22,795 nucleotides of DNA, taken from assembly GCA_024645065.1 (NCBI GenBank), contig JAHEGP010000010.1, positions 4,287-27,081 on the forward strand, read 5' to 3'. The DNA is from Cellvibrionales bacterium. Its GTDB lineage: Bacteria; Pseudomonadota; Gammaproteobacteria; Pseudomonadales; JAHEGP01. Below the pieces are notes generated by a model. It worked only from the letters and a program-made list of their open reading frames with translations. It was not told the DNA's origin and ran no database searches. Both the position numbers and the translations under genes were made by a program. Of this stretch, positions 6,618-15,218 are shown piece after piece; the stretch's first letter is position 1, and the number at the start of each line of letters is the position of its first letter.

Positions 6618-7595
6618 TCAGTATTCGAATTCCCTGAAAGCCAGCACTTCACCATTGGTCCCAAGCAACTCTACCCGCCAATCACCCTGCATGGCGGACG
6701 TGACATATTTGCTGGAATAGCTGCGCCACTTGGACCCGCCCACGCCGACTTTTACGGTAGCCACCGCATTGCCATTGCGCAGCCAGCGATAGCGGAGGGT
6801 TTGGCCCTGCAGGCCGCTCACCTCGGAAAAGGCGTAGACGGTCACTATACCATTGTCGCCAGAATCTGGCCGAATGGCCTCGATCCCCGCCAGGGGCTCG
6901 CGATCCTTGATGCCATTGGTCAGTACAAAGCGCTTGACCTGGGTCGAGAGAATATCGCCGCTGCCCGGAGTGAAAAGCGAATTGCGACCCGCCACTGGAG
7001 CCGCTACCGCGGCGGGCTCAGGGGCAATGGTAGCCACCCGGGACTCAAGCGCAGCGTTTAGTTCGGAATCTTCGCTGGAGGCCTGGCTTGGGGCAACGGG
7101 CTCCTCCGTCTCGGACTCTGCTTGAGCAACGGGCTGCGGATCGGCAATTTCAGGTACCGCAACGGCTTGGGGTGGCTCGTCATATTCAGGCGTTGCAGCA
7201 GGTGATAAAGCTACGCTTGCGCCAGCCGACTCAATTGCCTCGGCGGGACTCTCAGTGACAGAAGCCTCGCTGGCTGTTTCGGTTAGCGCGGCTTCGGCCT
7301 GATCCTCAATGCTGCGCGCGTCCCCAGTCGGCTTCCGACCCGGCAACAGTCCCGTTTCAACGTTAGCCATTTCATCGCTGGTGGCTTCCATGCTGGCATC
7401 AGTGACGGGTTCGGCCGGAGCAAGTAACCACGACACCAGCTTGAACGCACCCCAGGCCAGCGCCAGCAAAACCAGCCCCACCACTAAAATCCTTCCCCAC
7501 AGGTATTGTGGCTTTGGCTCGGGCTTTTTGGGCTTGACGATATCGTCCGGCGCCATGTTCACACGTACTTTCAGGTTGTAGGGCTTGTCGGTCAT
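6618..7595 (-). CDS. DUF2914 domain membrane-anchored protein
   Basis: A protein of 325 residues. Seen: a short cytoplasmic N terminus with a Pro/Lys-rich patch (VKPKKPEPKPQYLWG), one membrane segment at about 34-58 (ILVVGLVLLALAWGAFKLVSWLL), a long acidic Ala/Glu/Ser/Pro-rich spacer (about 60-205, low complexity), and a C-terminal DUF2914 domain (about 215-325) with FVLTNGIKDREP, LRYRWLRNGNAVATVKV and the hallmark end SSKYVTSAMQGDWRVELLG. DUF2914 domains are thought to be small beta-sandwich modules in the periplasm; no biochemical role is known. The ATG at 7595 is preferred; an upstream frame extension to 7673 would run through the hrpB terminator. It sits between hrpB and minC on the same strand. 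Confidence 0.87.
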   Translation of the reverse strand: MTDKPYNLKVRVNMAPDDIVKPKKPEPKPQYLWGRILVVGLVLLALAWGAFKLVSWLLAPAEPVTDASMEATSDEMANVETGLLPGRKPTGDARSIEDQAEAALTETASEASVTESPAEAIESAGASVALSPAATPEYDEPPQAVAVPEIADPQPVAQAESETEEPVAPSQASSEDSELNAALESRVATIAPEPAAVAAPVAGRNSLFTPGSGDILSTQVKRFVLTNGIKDREPLAGIEAIRPDSGDNGIVTVYAFSEVSGLQGQTLRYRWLRNGNAVATVKVGVGGSKWRSYSSKYVTSAMQGDWRVELLGTNGEVLAFREFEY

Positions 7596-7617
7596 AGGCT
7601 GCTCAAACCAGGGTGCT

Positions 7618-7643
7618 AATAAAAAAGTGCCGCATCCGGCACT
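7618..7643 (-). terminator. Rho-independent terminator after hrpB
   Basis: On the minus strand a perfect seven-base stem (AGTGCCG with CGGCACT, four-base loop) is followed immediately by a run of T broken only by one A. It lies 53 bases past the hrpB stop and ends the glucosylglycerate-hrpB transcription unit. The next gene (DUF2914) starts only 22 bases further on. Confidence 0.8.
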
Positions 7644-7651
7644 GGCGCGAA

Positions 7652-7657
7652 AGTATA
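7652..7657 (-). promoter_or_regulatory. Possible -10 element upstream of the DUF2914 gene
   Basis: TATACT on the minus strand matches the -10 consensus at five of six positions and lies between the hrpB stop and the terminator hairpin. A weak -35 only (TGTAAT at 17 bases). If used, the transcript would begin at or in the hairpin, so the hairpin could not stop that transcript normally. Confidence 0.3.
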
Positions 7658-7695
7658 TCCTGAATGGCAGCACAATTACACCACCGCCATGCCAT

Positions 7696-10284
7696 TCATG
7701 GCTTGCGGCGCCTGGCGTGGCGAGTGGGAACCGCTGCCAGCGGATCGTCTGGCCAGGGGTGCTTGGGATAACGCCCTTTCATATCCTTTTTGACCGCGGC
7801 ATAGCTTCCACGCCAGAATCCCGCCAGGTCACGGGTCAGTTGCAGTGGCCGACCGGCCGGTGATAATAGATGAAGCAAAACAGGCACCCGACCGTTGACG
7901 ATGGACGGGGTCGCATCGGTGCCGAACATTTCCTGCAATTTTACGGCCAGTACCGGCACCGGCTGGCGGTAATCGATCTCGATGCTGGACCCCGATGGCA
8001 CCACAATACGCTGAGGCGCCAACTCATCCAGGCTGCGCGGCAGTGGCCAGGGTAGCAAACTCAGCAACAACGGCTTCAGATCCAGCTTTCGCAGCTGGGC
8101 AAGACCGTCGACACCGGCCAGCGCTGGCAGCAACCAGTCTTGCGCCGATGCCAACAAGGCGGCATCGGACAGGTCTGGCCAGACAGTCGTATCACCCGGT
8201 GCAGGGTGCTCGCGCAAAAAAAGGATCCTCGCCTGCCACTGTCGTAGCGCCGGAGTCCAGGGCAACAGTTCGAGTCCACGCTGCTGGATTACACCCGACC
8301 AGACCCGTTGCCGCTGGGTCGGGTCAACAGCCGCCAGAGGCGCACTATCGAGCACCAATTCTCCCAGCATGCGCTGGCGCTCGGCCAGGATTCGCCCGCC
8401 ATCGGCGTCCCAGTAAACCGCCTCCCGAACCCTGACAGAAGCCGACAGCGCGCCTGCAAAAAGCTCGGGGTCGAGTTCGGTCGCAAGGTAGATTTGATCA
8501 CGGGAATCGCCTGTTCGACCCCCCAGCTCTGCCACCGCCAGCCACGGGGCATTTACCAGCGGGTCGTCCTGCCTGAGCGTCGCGCCACGTCCATTGCTCA
8601 AGCGGTACTCAGCAGTCGCACCGCCTCTGCGGCGCGCAATGCGGTCAGGGTAAGCGCTGGCCACCAGCAGACCAAGGTCGGCATGCCCGCCTGTCCCCGG
8701 GGGCTCCGGGCTTGCAGGGCAGAGCGAGCGATACTGCCTTACCTGCCGTTGCACTCGCTTGCGCCAGCTGCGCATTGCCGGAACCTCATCAGATGCAGCT
8801 GACAATAGCGACCATCGCTGTCCCAGGTCGGCCTCCCGGCCAGCGGGCCAGTCGCGCTCGGATAACAGGGCGGCAAGCTGGCAAGCGGTAGCCTGCAGCC
8901 CCCACTCAACGGCCACCAGTAACATATGTGCGAGTCGGGGATGCAGCGGCATCGCCGCCATCCGCTCGCCATGGTCGGTCAATTGCCAAATTCCCTCGGG
9001 CCCGGCCTCACATGCGCCAAAGCTGGCCAACAATTGCAGCGCCTGGTCGAATGGCGCTTCCGGGGGCGGGTCCAGCCAGGCCAGTTGGTCGGGCTGATCG
9101 ACTCCCCAGGCCAGTAACTGCAGCACCAGCGGGGCGAGGTCGGCCTGCAGGATTTCGGCGCTGGCATGGAGGGGTAGCTGGCGCTGGCGGCTTTCACTCC
9201 ACAGCCGATAACAGTCACCGGGCCCGAGACGGCCGGCCCTGCCCCTGCGTTGCTCGCTGGATGCCTGGGATATTGGCGCGGTTCGCAGGCGCGCCATGCC
9301 GGTACCGGGGTCGAATACCGGCTCCCGCGCCAGGCCCGCATCGACAACGATACCGATACCCTCTATGGTCAGGCTGGTTTCAGCAATGTTGGTCGCCAGC
9401 ACTACCTTGCGTCGTCCATCGCTGGGGGGCTCGATGGCCAATTGTTGCTGTTCAAGGCTGAGAGCGCCATACAGGGGAGCTATGTCTATGGCGCTAGCGC
9501 CTCCTCGGCCGGATTTGGCATTGCCACGATTCAAGCGTTCTCTGAGCAGCCTGGCAACAGTGACAATTTCGCCACGCCCCGGCAGAAACACCAGCACGCT
9601 GGAGCTGTGCTCCCGGAGCAGCTGCAGCACGATGTCCGCCAAAGCGGGCAGGACGGCTTCCAGTCGGCCGGGGCAATCACGATAATGTACCGCGACCGGA
9701 TAGGTCCTGCCGGTGGAGGTGATCAATGGCGCGTTATCCAGCATTGCCGCCAGCGCCTCGCCATCGAGGGTTGCCGACATCACCAACACCTTCAAGCGGC
9801 GATCCTCGTCGCCGTAGAGGTCGCGCCCCTGCAGCGCCAGAGCCAGGCCAAGATCGGAGTCGAGGTTGCGCTCATGGAACTCATCGAAGACCAGCAAACC
9901 AACGCCATCCAGGGAGGGGTCAGCCTGGAGCATACGGGTGAGTATTCCCTCGGTGATGACCTCGATGCGGGTGGCGGCGCCGACCCGGGTATCCAGGCGC
10001 ATGCGATAGCCAACCGTGTCACCGACGCTCTCCCCCAGCATCGATGCCATGCGCTCGGCTGCGGCCCGGGCCGCCAGCCGGCGCGGCTCCAGCATCAGGA
10101 TTTTCCGGTCTGCAAGCCAGGGCTGCAATAGCAGGGCCAGCGGCACCAGGGTGGTCTTGCCAGCCCCCGGGGGTGCCTGCAATACCACCTCATCCCGCAG
10201 CGTTAATTGCTGCCGCAAGTCATCGATCACCCCGACCACAGGCAGCTGGCTGTCACTGATAATAGTCTCGATGGGCAGCTTCAA
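7696..10284 (-). CDS. hrpB: ATP-dependent RNA helicase HrpB
   Basis: HrpB, 862 residues, a DEAH/RHA-type helicase. Seen in order: motif I APPGAGKTT (37-45), LEPRRLAARA (Ia), TEGILTRML (Ib), motif II DEFHERN (134-140; the DEFH form marks HrpB), motif III SAT (170-172), ATNIAETSLTI (V), QRRGRAGR (VI, 345-352), then the helicase-associated domains and the long HrpB-specific C-terminal region. E. coli HrpB is only slightly shorter. The start is a TTG at 10284: there is no ATG or GTG before the conserved LPVVGVIDDLRQQL segment. It lies 18 bases after the phosphorylase stop and so looks co-transcribed with the glucosylglycerate genes; an intrinsic terminator follows. Its cellular RNA target is unknown. 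Confidence 0.95.
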   Translation of the reverse strand: MKLPIETIISDSQLPVVGVIDDLRQQLTLRDEVVLQAPPGAGKTTLVPLALLLQPWLADRKILMLEPRRLAARAAAERMASMLGESVGDTVGYRMRLDTRVGAATRIEVITEGILTRMLQADPSLDGVGLLVFDEFHERNLDSDLGLALALQGRDLYGDEDRRLKVLVMSATLDGEALAAMLDNAPLITSTGRTYPVAVHYRDCPGRLEAVLPALADIVLQLLREHSSSVLVFLPGRGEIVTVARLLRERLNRGNAKSGRGGASAIDIAPLYGALSLEQQQLAIEPPSDGRRKVVLATNIAETSLTIEGIGIVVDAGLAREPVFDPGTGMARLRTAPISQASSEQRRGRAGRLGPGDCYRLWSESRQRQLPLHASAEILQADLAPLVLQLLAWGVDQPDQLAWLDPPPEAPFDQALQLLASFGACEAGPEGIWQLTDHGERMAAMPLHPRLAHMLLVAVEWGLQATACQLAALLSERDWPAGREADLGQRWSLLSAASDEVPAMRSWRKRVQRQVRQYRSLCPASPEPPGTGGHADLGLLVASAYPDRIARRRGGATAEYRLSNGRGATLRQDDPLVNAPWLAVAELGGRTGDSRDQIYLATELDPELFAGALSASVRVREAVYWDADGGRILAERQRMLGELVLDSAPLAAVDPTQRQRVWSGVIQQRGLELLPWTPALRQWQARILFLREHPAPGDTTVWPDLSDAALLASAQDWLLPALAGVDGLAQLRKLDLKPLLLSLLPWPLPRSLDELAPQRIVVPSGSSIEIDYRQPVPVLAVKLQEMFGTDATPSIVNGRVPVLLHLLSPAGRPLQLTRDLAGFWRGSYAAVKKDMKGRYPKHPWPDDPLAAVPTRHARRRKP

Positions 10285-10302
10285 GAACGTCCCGACCGAC
10301 CG

Positions 10303-12039
10303 TCAGTTGTTGCTCAACCAGATAGTCTGGTAGGGCTGCAGATCCAGCGCCTCGACCCCGGGCTCGACTGGCTCGCCGGCAATGATGTCGCGCCAGCTGT
10401 CGGTTTCGATCAGGTTGATATCGGACAACAGCACCTGCTGGGGCTGATCCGAAATGTTATTGATGCAGAAGATGCTCTGGCTGCGGTCAATACTCTGGCG
10501 CCAGAATCCGAATACCTGGTCCCCGAGGTGCAAAGTGAATTGCGTGGCATTGGGGTGGAATGCCTTTTGCACACTCCGCAAGGCGATCAGGCCCTGCAAT
10601 CGATCCAGCACCCGCCGGTGCGGATCATCAGTCGCGGCGAGACGATCGAGCAAATGGTCCGCGTCCCACTGGTGGCGATTAATGTGGCGATTGTGCCCGC
10701 TGTGCTCCATCCGGTTGAGATCGTTGCGCGTGCCCAGCATGCTGTGGATATAAATGCCGGGCAGCCCTTCCAGCGCCAGCATGATGGCATGGGCACAGAT
10801 AAAGCGCTGCAATTGCCACTGATCCGGGCCTTCCAGGGTGCCCGCCATGGCGTCGTAGAGACTGATATTGATTTCGTAGGGCCGGCTGACTCCGTTGTCG
10901 AGGGAACGCCAGGAGATCCTGCCTCCCCGATCCATCATGGCGGCGATCAGCTGATCGAGCGCCTCATCCTCGAGCAGTCCCTCGACCGGGCGCAAGCCAA
11001 TACCGTCGTGGGTCGCAATGAAGTTGAAGAAGCAGGTGCCGTGCTGCGCCGGCGGCATACTCATCAGCCAGCTCTTTAAATGCTGGCAACTGCCACTTAC
11101 CAGGGTATGCAGCAACAACGGCGGCAGGGAGAAATTGTAGACACAGTGTGCCTCGTTCGCATTGCCGAAATAGGACAGGTTCTCGCGATTGGGAATATTG
11201 GTTTCCGTGATGATAATCGCCGCCGGATCGGCATGTGAAATCAGGGTGCGCAACAGGCGCACGATCTCGTGGGTTTGTTCCAGGTTGATGCAGCCGGTGC
11301 CAACTTCCTTCCACAGGAACGCGACGGCGTCGAACCGGAAAATAGCCACACCGCGATCGAGATAATGGCGGATGATCTTGACAAACTCGCACAATACCAG
11401 CGGATTGCTGAAGTCGAAATCGACCTGGTCATGGCCGAATGTGCACCAAACGTAACGCACCCCACTGGCCGTGGTCACTTCACGCAGCAGTTCACTGGTA
11501 CGGGGCCTGACCACCGCCGACAGGTCATCGGCCGGCGACGCACAGTAGAACATCTGGCGGCCCGGGTCCTCGTCGCGGACAAACTGGTCGAACCAGCGAC
11601 TGCGACTCGAGCCATGGTTGATCACCAGGTCTGCCATCAGGCGATATTCCGCAGCGATCGCCCCGACGTCGCTCCAGTTACCCAGCGCTGGATTGACCTC
11701 GGTATACTCCATGACCGCAAAGCCATCGTCCGAGCTCCAGGGAAAGAACGGCAGGATATGGACGATGGTAATGCTCGCACCCAGATGACTGCGCAGGAAA
11801 CCCAGCAGGGTCTTGAGCGGTGCCTCGCCCTCGCGCTTGATACTATCGCCGTAGGTAATCAGCGCAATATCGCCCTGGTCCCACAGGTTGGTGTGCTGCT
11901 GCGGGGTTTCCATCTGCTGCCCAAAACGCATCAACTGGCAGAGCTCACGCGCCAACTCCGAATGCTGGACGCTATCCCCATAGATGCTGGCCAGATGTTG
12001 CTCCAGCCTGACCACCAACTCTTCACGATTCTTGCTCAT
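10303..12039 (-). CDS. GH13_18 sugar phosphorylase, probably glucosylglycerate phosphorylase
   Basis: A 578-residue alpha-amylase-superfamily enzyme of the sucrose-phosphorylase group (GH13 subfamily 18). Seen: ITYGDSIKREGEAPLKTLLG and VHILPFFPWSSDDGFAVMEY at the N terminus, the nucleophile in FRFDAVAF (Asp237), the acid/base in IITETNIP (Glu279), and the third acid in ATHDGIG (Asp345), so all three catalytic residues are present. Subfamily members phosphorolyse sucrose, sucrose-6'-phosphate or glucosylglycerate with retention, yielding alpha-glucose-1-phosphate. Specificity cannot be read from these motifs alone, but the neighbouring glycerate kinase, GpgS and GpgP genes strongly favour glucosylglycerate plus phosphate to glucose-1-phosphate plus D-glycerate. 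It lies six bases after the gpgS stop and 18 before hrpB. No signal peptide: cytoplasmic. Confidence 0.85.
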   Translation of the reverse strand: MSKNREELVVRLEQHLASIYGDSVQHSELARELCQLMRFGQQMETPQQHTNLWDQGDIALITYGDSIKREGEAPLKTLLGFLRSHLGASITIVHILPFFPWSSDDGFAVMEYTEVNPALGNWSDVGAIAAEYRLMADLVINHGSSRSRWFDQFVRDEDPGRQMFYCASPADDLSAVVRPRTSELLREVTTASGVRYVWCTFGHDQVDFDFSNPLVLCEFVKIIRHYLDRGVAIFRFDAVAFLWKEVGTGCINLEQTHEIVRLLRTLISHADPAAIIITETNIPNRENLSYFGNANEAHCVYNFSLPPLLLHTLVSGSCQHLKSWLMSMPPAQHGTCFFNFIATHDGIGLRPVEGLLEDEALDQLIAAMMDRGGRISWRSLDNGVSRPYEINISLYDAMAGTLEGPDQWQLQRFICAHAIMLALEGLPGIYIHSMLGTRNDLNRMEHSGHNRHINRHQWDADHLLDRLAATDDPHRRVLDRLQGLIALRSVQKAFHPNATQFTLHLGDQVFGFWRQSIDRSQSIFCINNISDQPQQVLLSDINLIETDSWRDIIAGEPVEPGVEALDLQPYQTIWLSNN

Positions 12040-12045
12040 TCTGGT

Positions 12046-13290
12046 TTACGCCGTTGTCACCTTGATCAGCTTATCGTATTCGGCACGATCCTCGGCTGCC
12101 GCGTCGCGCAGAGCGCTGAGGGTGTCGGGCAGGGCACTGAGTACCCGGTACCAATGGGGGATAAAAGGTGTTTCCATAGGATTGTCCAGGAATCGTTCAC
12201 CGGCTTTCATCAGGTTGGCGGCAAATAGCTCCACCGCCTGTTCCTCGCGATGCACATCGAGATGCAGACCATTGATAATCGCGTCGTTGCGATAGGAGTC
12301 GATGAAATCCAGCGCCACCCGGTAGTACGTGGCCTTGATGGTGCGGAATGTACCCGCATTGAAGGTGATGCCATTGGTCGCCAGCTTACGAAAAATTGCC
12401 TTGGAGATATCGATGGACATGCGCGACAGACCGCCGGCATCATCACCTTCGGACAATTCCTGATGCTTATGGTCGTAAGCATCGGCGATATCCACCTGGC
12501 ACAGGCGGTTGGTCGAATAATTGCGCTCGACCTCAGAGAGAACGCCAATTTCCAGCCCCCAGTCGCTGGGTATGCGCAACTCGTTGATCACATCGCGACG
12601 AAAGGAAAACTCACCCGCCAGGGGATAGCGGTAACTGTCGAGGTAATCCAGGTAATCCACCGGGCCCAGCACTTTCTTTAACGCCCGGATCAGCGGTGTG
12701 ACCAACAGTCGGCTAACCCGGCCGTTGAGCTTGCCATCTGCCACCCGGGCATAGAAACCTTTGCAGAATTCATAGTTGAAGTTGGGATTGGCTACCGGGT
12801 AAATCAATCGTGCGAGCAAGCTGCGATCGTAAGTCACGATATCACAATCATGCAGGGCCACCGACTCTATGCGACCTGAGCCAAGGGCAAACCCGAGACA
12901 ATACCAGACATTTCGCCCTTTACCCATTTCCTTGGGAGCCAGGCCCTCCGCCCGCAACCTGGCATCAATCGCCTGCATCCGCGGACCATCGTTCCACAGC
13001 ACATGATGTCGCTGGGGCAGTCGATCAAAAAATGCCAGGGCCTCGTGGTACTGCTCCCTGGTGGCGCAATCCAGCCCGATAATAATCTGGTCCAGATAGG
13101 GTACTTGCGCCAATTCACTGAGGATATGAGGCAGGGCATCTCCCTGCAGCTCGGAGTACAGTGACGGCAGCACCAGGGCCATCGGCCGAACCTTGGAAAA
13201 AGCCAGCAGCTCATACTCCAGTTCCGCCAGAGAGCGCTGCGACAGATTGTGCAATGTCGTGATAATGCCGTTCTGGTAAAAGTCGGACAT
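12046..13290 (-). CDS. gpgS: Glucosyl-3-phosphoglycerate synthase (GpgS-type glycosyltransferase)
   Basis: A 414-residue GT-A-fold glycosyltransferase resembling bacterial GpgS: it should transfer glucose from an NDP-glucose to 3-phosphoglycerate, making glucosyl-3-phosphoglycerate. Seen: the first nucleotide-binding strand ALVLPSLYSEL (38-48), LDQIIIGLDCA, GKGRNVWYCLGFALGSG (123-139), the metal-binding DxD in ALHDCDIVTYDR (Asp148, Asp150), FEFCKGFYARV-like NYEFCKGFYARV and LNGRVSRLLVTPLIRALK, then EFSFRRDVINELRIPSDWGLEIG. GAGG lies six bases before the ATG. It follows the phosphatase by 51 bases and precedes the phosphorylase by six. The sugar could in principle be mannose (mannosyl-3-phosphoglycerate synthase), but the sequence pattern and the alpha-glucan-type phosphorylase partner favour glucose. 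Confidence 0.85.
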   Translation of the reverse strand: MSDFYQNGIITTLHNLSQRSLAELEYELLAFSKVRPMALVLPSLYSELQGDALPHILSELAQVPYLDQIIIGLDCATREQYHEALAFFDRLPQRHHVLWNDGPRMQAIDARLRAEGLAPKEMGKGRNVWYCLGFALGSGRIESVALHDCDIVTYDRSLLARLIYPVANPNFNYEFCKGFYARVADGKLNGRVSRLLVTPLIRALKKVLGPVDYLDYLDSYRYPLAGEFSFRRDVINELRIPSDWGLEIGVLSEVERNYSTNRLCQVDIADAYDHKHQELSEGDDAGGLSRMSIDISKAIFRKLATNGITFNAGTFRTIKATYYRVALDFIDSYRNDAIINGLHLDVHREEQAVELFAANLMKAGERFLDNPMETPFIPHWYRVLSALPDTLSALRDAAAEDRAEYDKLIKVTTA

Positions 13291-13341
13291 CGAAAACCTC
13301 GTATACTCATATTGGCTGCCGCGAGGGGCACAACCGTGACA

Positions 13342-14172
13342 TTACTCTTGTGCTTGCTCCAGCCCGTCGAGCCATCCTTGCATCACATCTGCCCAACCCG
13401 CAGGGCCCTCGCGCTCGCTCAGCTCCAGCCGCCCCGTGGTATCGAATTGCGGCGGTTCATGGGCCGGCGAACGAATCACCACGGCGAGATCAGCCGCTTT
13501 CAGCATCTCTATATCATTAGCGCTGTCACCCAGCGCCACCACCTTGACTTCGCCTCCCTGATTGCGGGCATATAGCTGCCGCAACCAGTTGAGGCTGAGC
13601 CCCTTGTCAGTCTTCCCCAGAACATGCAGGAAACGCCCACCCTGCAGGGTGCTCAGACCGTAACTGCGCAATTCGCGCTTGAAAGAGAGCAGCGCATCTT
13701 CGCTGTCCTGCCATAGCAGAGGCTCACTGAAATCCCGCGCTAACGCCAGCCGGGCCTTCTCCACCGGCAAACCGCACAACTCCGCCAGTTGAGCCGCGGA
13801 CAGCTGGCTAAGGCTGGTGAAGCGGTAACGGGGTCGCAACACGGCCAGCCGACTCATCAGCTGGGAGTATTGAACCCCGAATACCCTGCATTCGCAGTCA
13901 TCGAGCAAGACGGTGTCGGTCGGTGGCGACGCAAAGTATCCCGCCGGGGTACAAACGGCCGAACCGTTTTCAACGATAAAGGGGTGCGTGTTGCCCAGGC
14001 TGTCGCGCAGTGGAGCCAATTCCGCCCGGGTTTTACTGGTGTTGAGGATGAGCGGGATACCCTGATCGCGCAGACGTTGCAATGCCGGTACCGCGACCGC
14101 GAAGCTGTAACTGGCATGGTCGAGCAGGGTACCATCGAGGTCGGTAACAACGATCCAGGCTATTTGCTTCAC
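13342..14172 (-). CDS. gpgP: HAD-IIB phosphatase, glucosyl/mannosyl-3-phosphoglycerate phosphatase type
   Basis: A 276-residue HAD-IIB phosphatase of the MPGP/YedP group, expected to remove the phosphate from glucosyl-3-phosphoglycerate to give glucosylglycerate. Seen: motif I VVTDLDGTLLD (8-18; nucleophile Asp11, general acid Asp13), motif II LILNTSKTR with Thr45, the HPFIVENGSAV segment typical of this group, GKTDKGLSLNWL with the motif III lysine, and motif IV ALGDSANDIEML (213-224). The start is a GTG at 14172 overlapping the glycerate kinase stop (GTGA), pointing to translational coupling. Mannosyl- and glucosyl-phosphoglycerate phosphatases are often dual in specificity, so the gene symbol rests mainly on the neighbouring GpgS. 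Confidence 0.85.
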   Translation of the reverse strand: MKQIAWIVVTDLDGTLLDHASYSFAVAVPALQRLRDQGIPLILNTSKTRAELAPLRDSLGNTHPFIVENGSAVCTPAGYFASPPTDTVLLDDCECRVFGVQYSQLMSRLAVLRPRYRFTSLSQLSAAQLAELCGLPVEKARLALARDFSEPLLWQDSEDALLSFKRELRSYGLSTLQGGRFLHVLGKTDKGLSLNWLRQLYARNQGGEVKVVALGDSANDIEMLKAADLAVVIRSPAHEPPQFDTTGRLELSEREGPAGWADVMQGWLDGLEQAQE

Positions 14173-15104
14173 GATTGTACAGTCTCCGCCAGCACGCGAT
14201 GATCCTCATCGAGATGATATACGCGTTGCGCCAGTGCCGGCAGGGTCGCCAGGCAATGCCGCGTGAGTCGCTCGTAATGGGCAATAAAGTGTTGTAGCTG
14301 CTCGCTATCCATCACCCGGTTGCCACTCCCCAGGGCGGCGAGTTTCTGTTCCTGCAGGCCCCGCCAGCGATAGACACAATCGAAACTCGGTGCCTGCAAC
14401 ACCACCAGCAGGTCGAGTCGCGCGAACAGCTGGCGATAGGCCCCGGCAAGCTGCTGGTTGACATAGCGCCGCCAATCGCCACTACCGTCCCACTCTCCCT
14501 CGAGCCGGTTGATGGGCTGGGCCAGCGCTGCCCCGGATTGGGCTTGCGCGCCCAGGCACCAGCCCTCGAGGATAATGACATCGATCGGGCCATCAAGCAG
14601 CGGCCATTGCGCCCCGGGCTGGCGATCATCCCGGGCCTTGTCAAAGCGTGGCAGGGGGACCTGCTGACCGCTGCCCGCCTGGCAAAGGGCATCCAGGGTT
14701 GCCATTGCCAAACCGGTATCGTGGGTCCCCGGGACACCGCGGGTTGCCAACAGGGGGTGCACATCCTGCGCCAGTTGCAGTCGCTGGGCACGGCGCAGAT
14801 AAAAGTCATCCAGCGACAGCTGGGCCACTACCAGGCCGTGGCGCTGTTGCAGCAGCAATGCCAGCAACGCCGCCAGGGTCGACTTCCCGGTGCCCTGGGC
14901 CCCCTGTACACCCGCAATCAAGGGGTCATTTTGCTGCTGGTGACGAGCAAACAGGTAGTCAGCCAGGGGTTCGAACCAACGCTGGGCGTCGGCTCGGTAA
15001 CTGTCCGGCAATTGCTCGCGCGCCAGAAATGCCTGTACTGCAGCGCTCAACCGTGCTTGTGGGCTTTCTGCCACAACTCTTCCTCTCATCGCCGGGGAGG
15101 GCAT
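14169..15104 (-). CDS. D-glycerate kinase (plant-type GLYK-like P-loop kinase)
   Basis: A P-loop kinase of about 311 residues resembling plant/fungal-type D-glycerate 3-kinase rather than the GlxK/GarK or GckA families. Seen: GVQGAQGTGKST (65-76), QLSLDDFYLRR, the substrate-loop signatures TRGVPGTHDTGLA and PRFDKARDDR, and the Walker B-like IDVIILEGWCLG. It should phosphorylate D-glycerate, the product of glucosylglycerate phosphorolysis, to 3-phosphoglycerate, the GpgS acceptor. First gene of the operon. The ATG at 15104 has GGAG eight bases upstream; a GTG at 15074 with AGGA six bases upstream is an almost equally good start. The longer frame up to 15197 is unlikely. The stop overlaps the phosphatase start by four bases. 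Confidence 0.85.
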   Translation of the reverse strand: MPSPAMRGRVVAESPQARLSAAVQAFLAREQLPDSYRADAQRWFEPLADYLFARHQQQNDPLIAGVQGAQGTGKSTLAALLALLLQQRHGLVVAQLSLDDFYLRRAQRLQLAQDVHPLLATRGVPGTHDTGLAMATLDALCQAGSGQQVPLPRFDKARDDRQPGAQWPLLDGPIDVIILEGWCLGAQAQSGAALAQPINRLEGEWDGSGDWRRYVNQQLAGAYRQLFARLDLLVVLQAPSFDCVYRWRGLQEQKLAALGSGNRVMDSEQLQHFIAHYERLTRHCLATLPALAQRVYHLDEDHRVLAETVQS

Positions 15105-15218
15105 ACATCGAACTCCGATCGCCCCGCAATCGTGCGATGCAATGCAAAACCCGGGCCATTTCTGGCTATAGCGCGCACCAAGGTGGCTCTTTAGCACCTG
15201 AAAACCCTGTGACGACCA

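Noticed and set aside
9250..10131. Plus-strand open frame of about 293 codons
   Set aside because: It is opposite the hrpB helicase core, with its conserved motifs; shadow composition only.
10207..11079. Plus-strand open frame of about 290 codons
   Set aside because: It is antisense to hrpB and the phosphorylase and is explained by GC-skewed codon positions of the real genes.
10303..12039. Annotation as plain sucrose phosphorylase
   Set aside because: The motifs fit the whole GH13_18 subfamily, but no sucrose-related genes are nearby while three glycerate/phosphoglycerate glucoside genes are directly adjacent.
11269..12228. Plus-strand open frame of about 319 codons
   Set aside because: It lies opposite the phosphorylase and GpgS genes, whose catalytic motifs are intact; no domain or ribosome site supports it.
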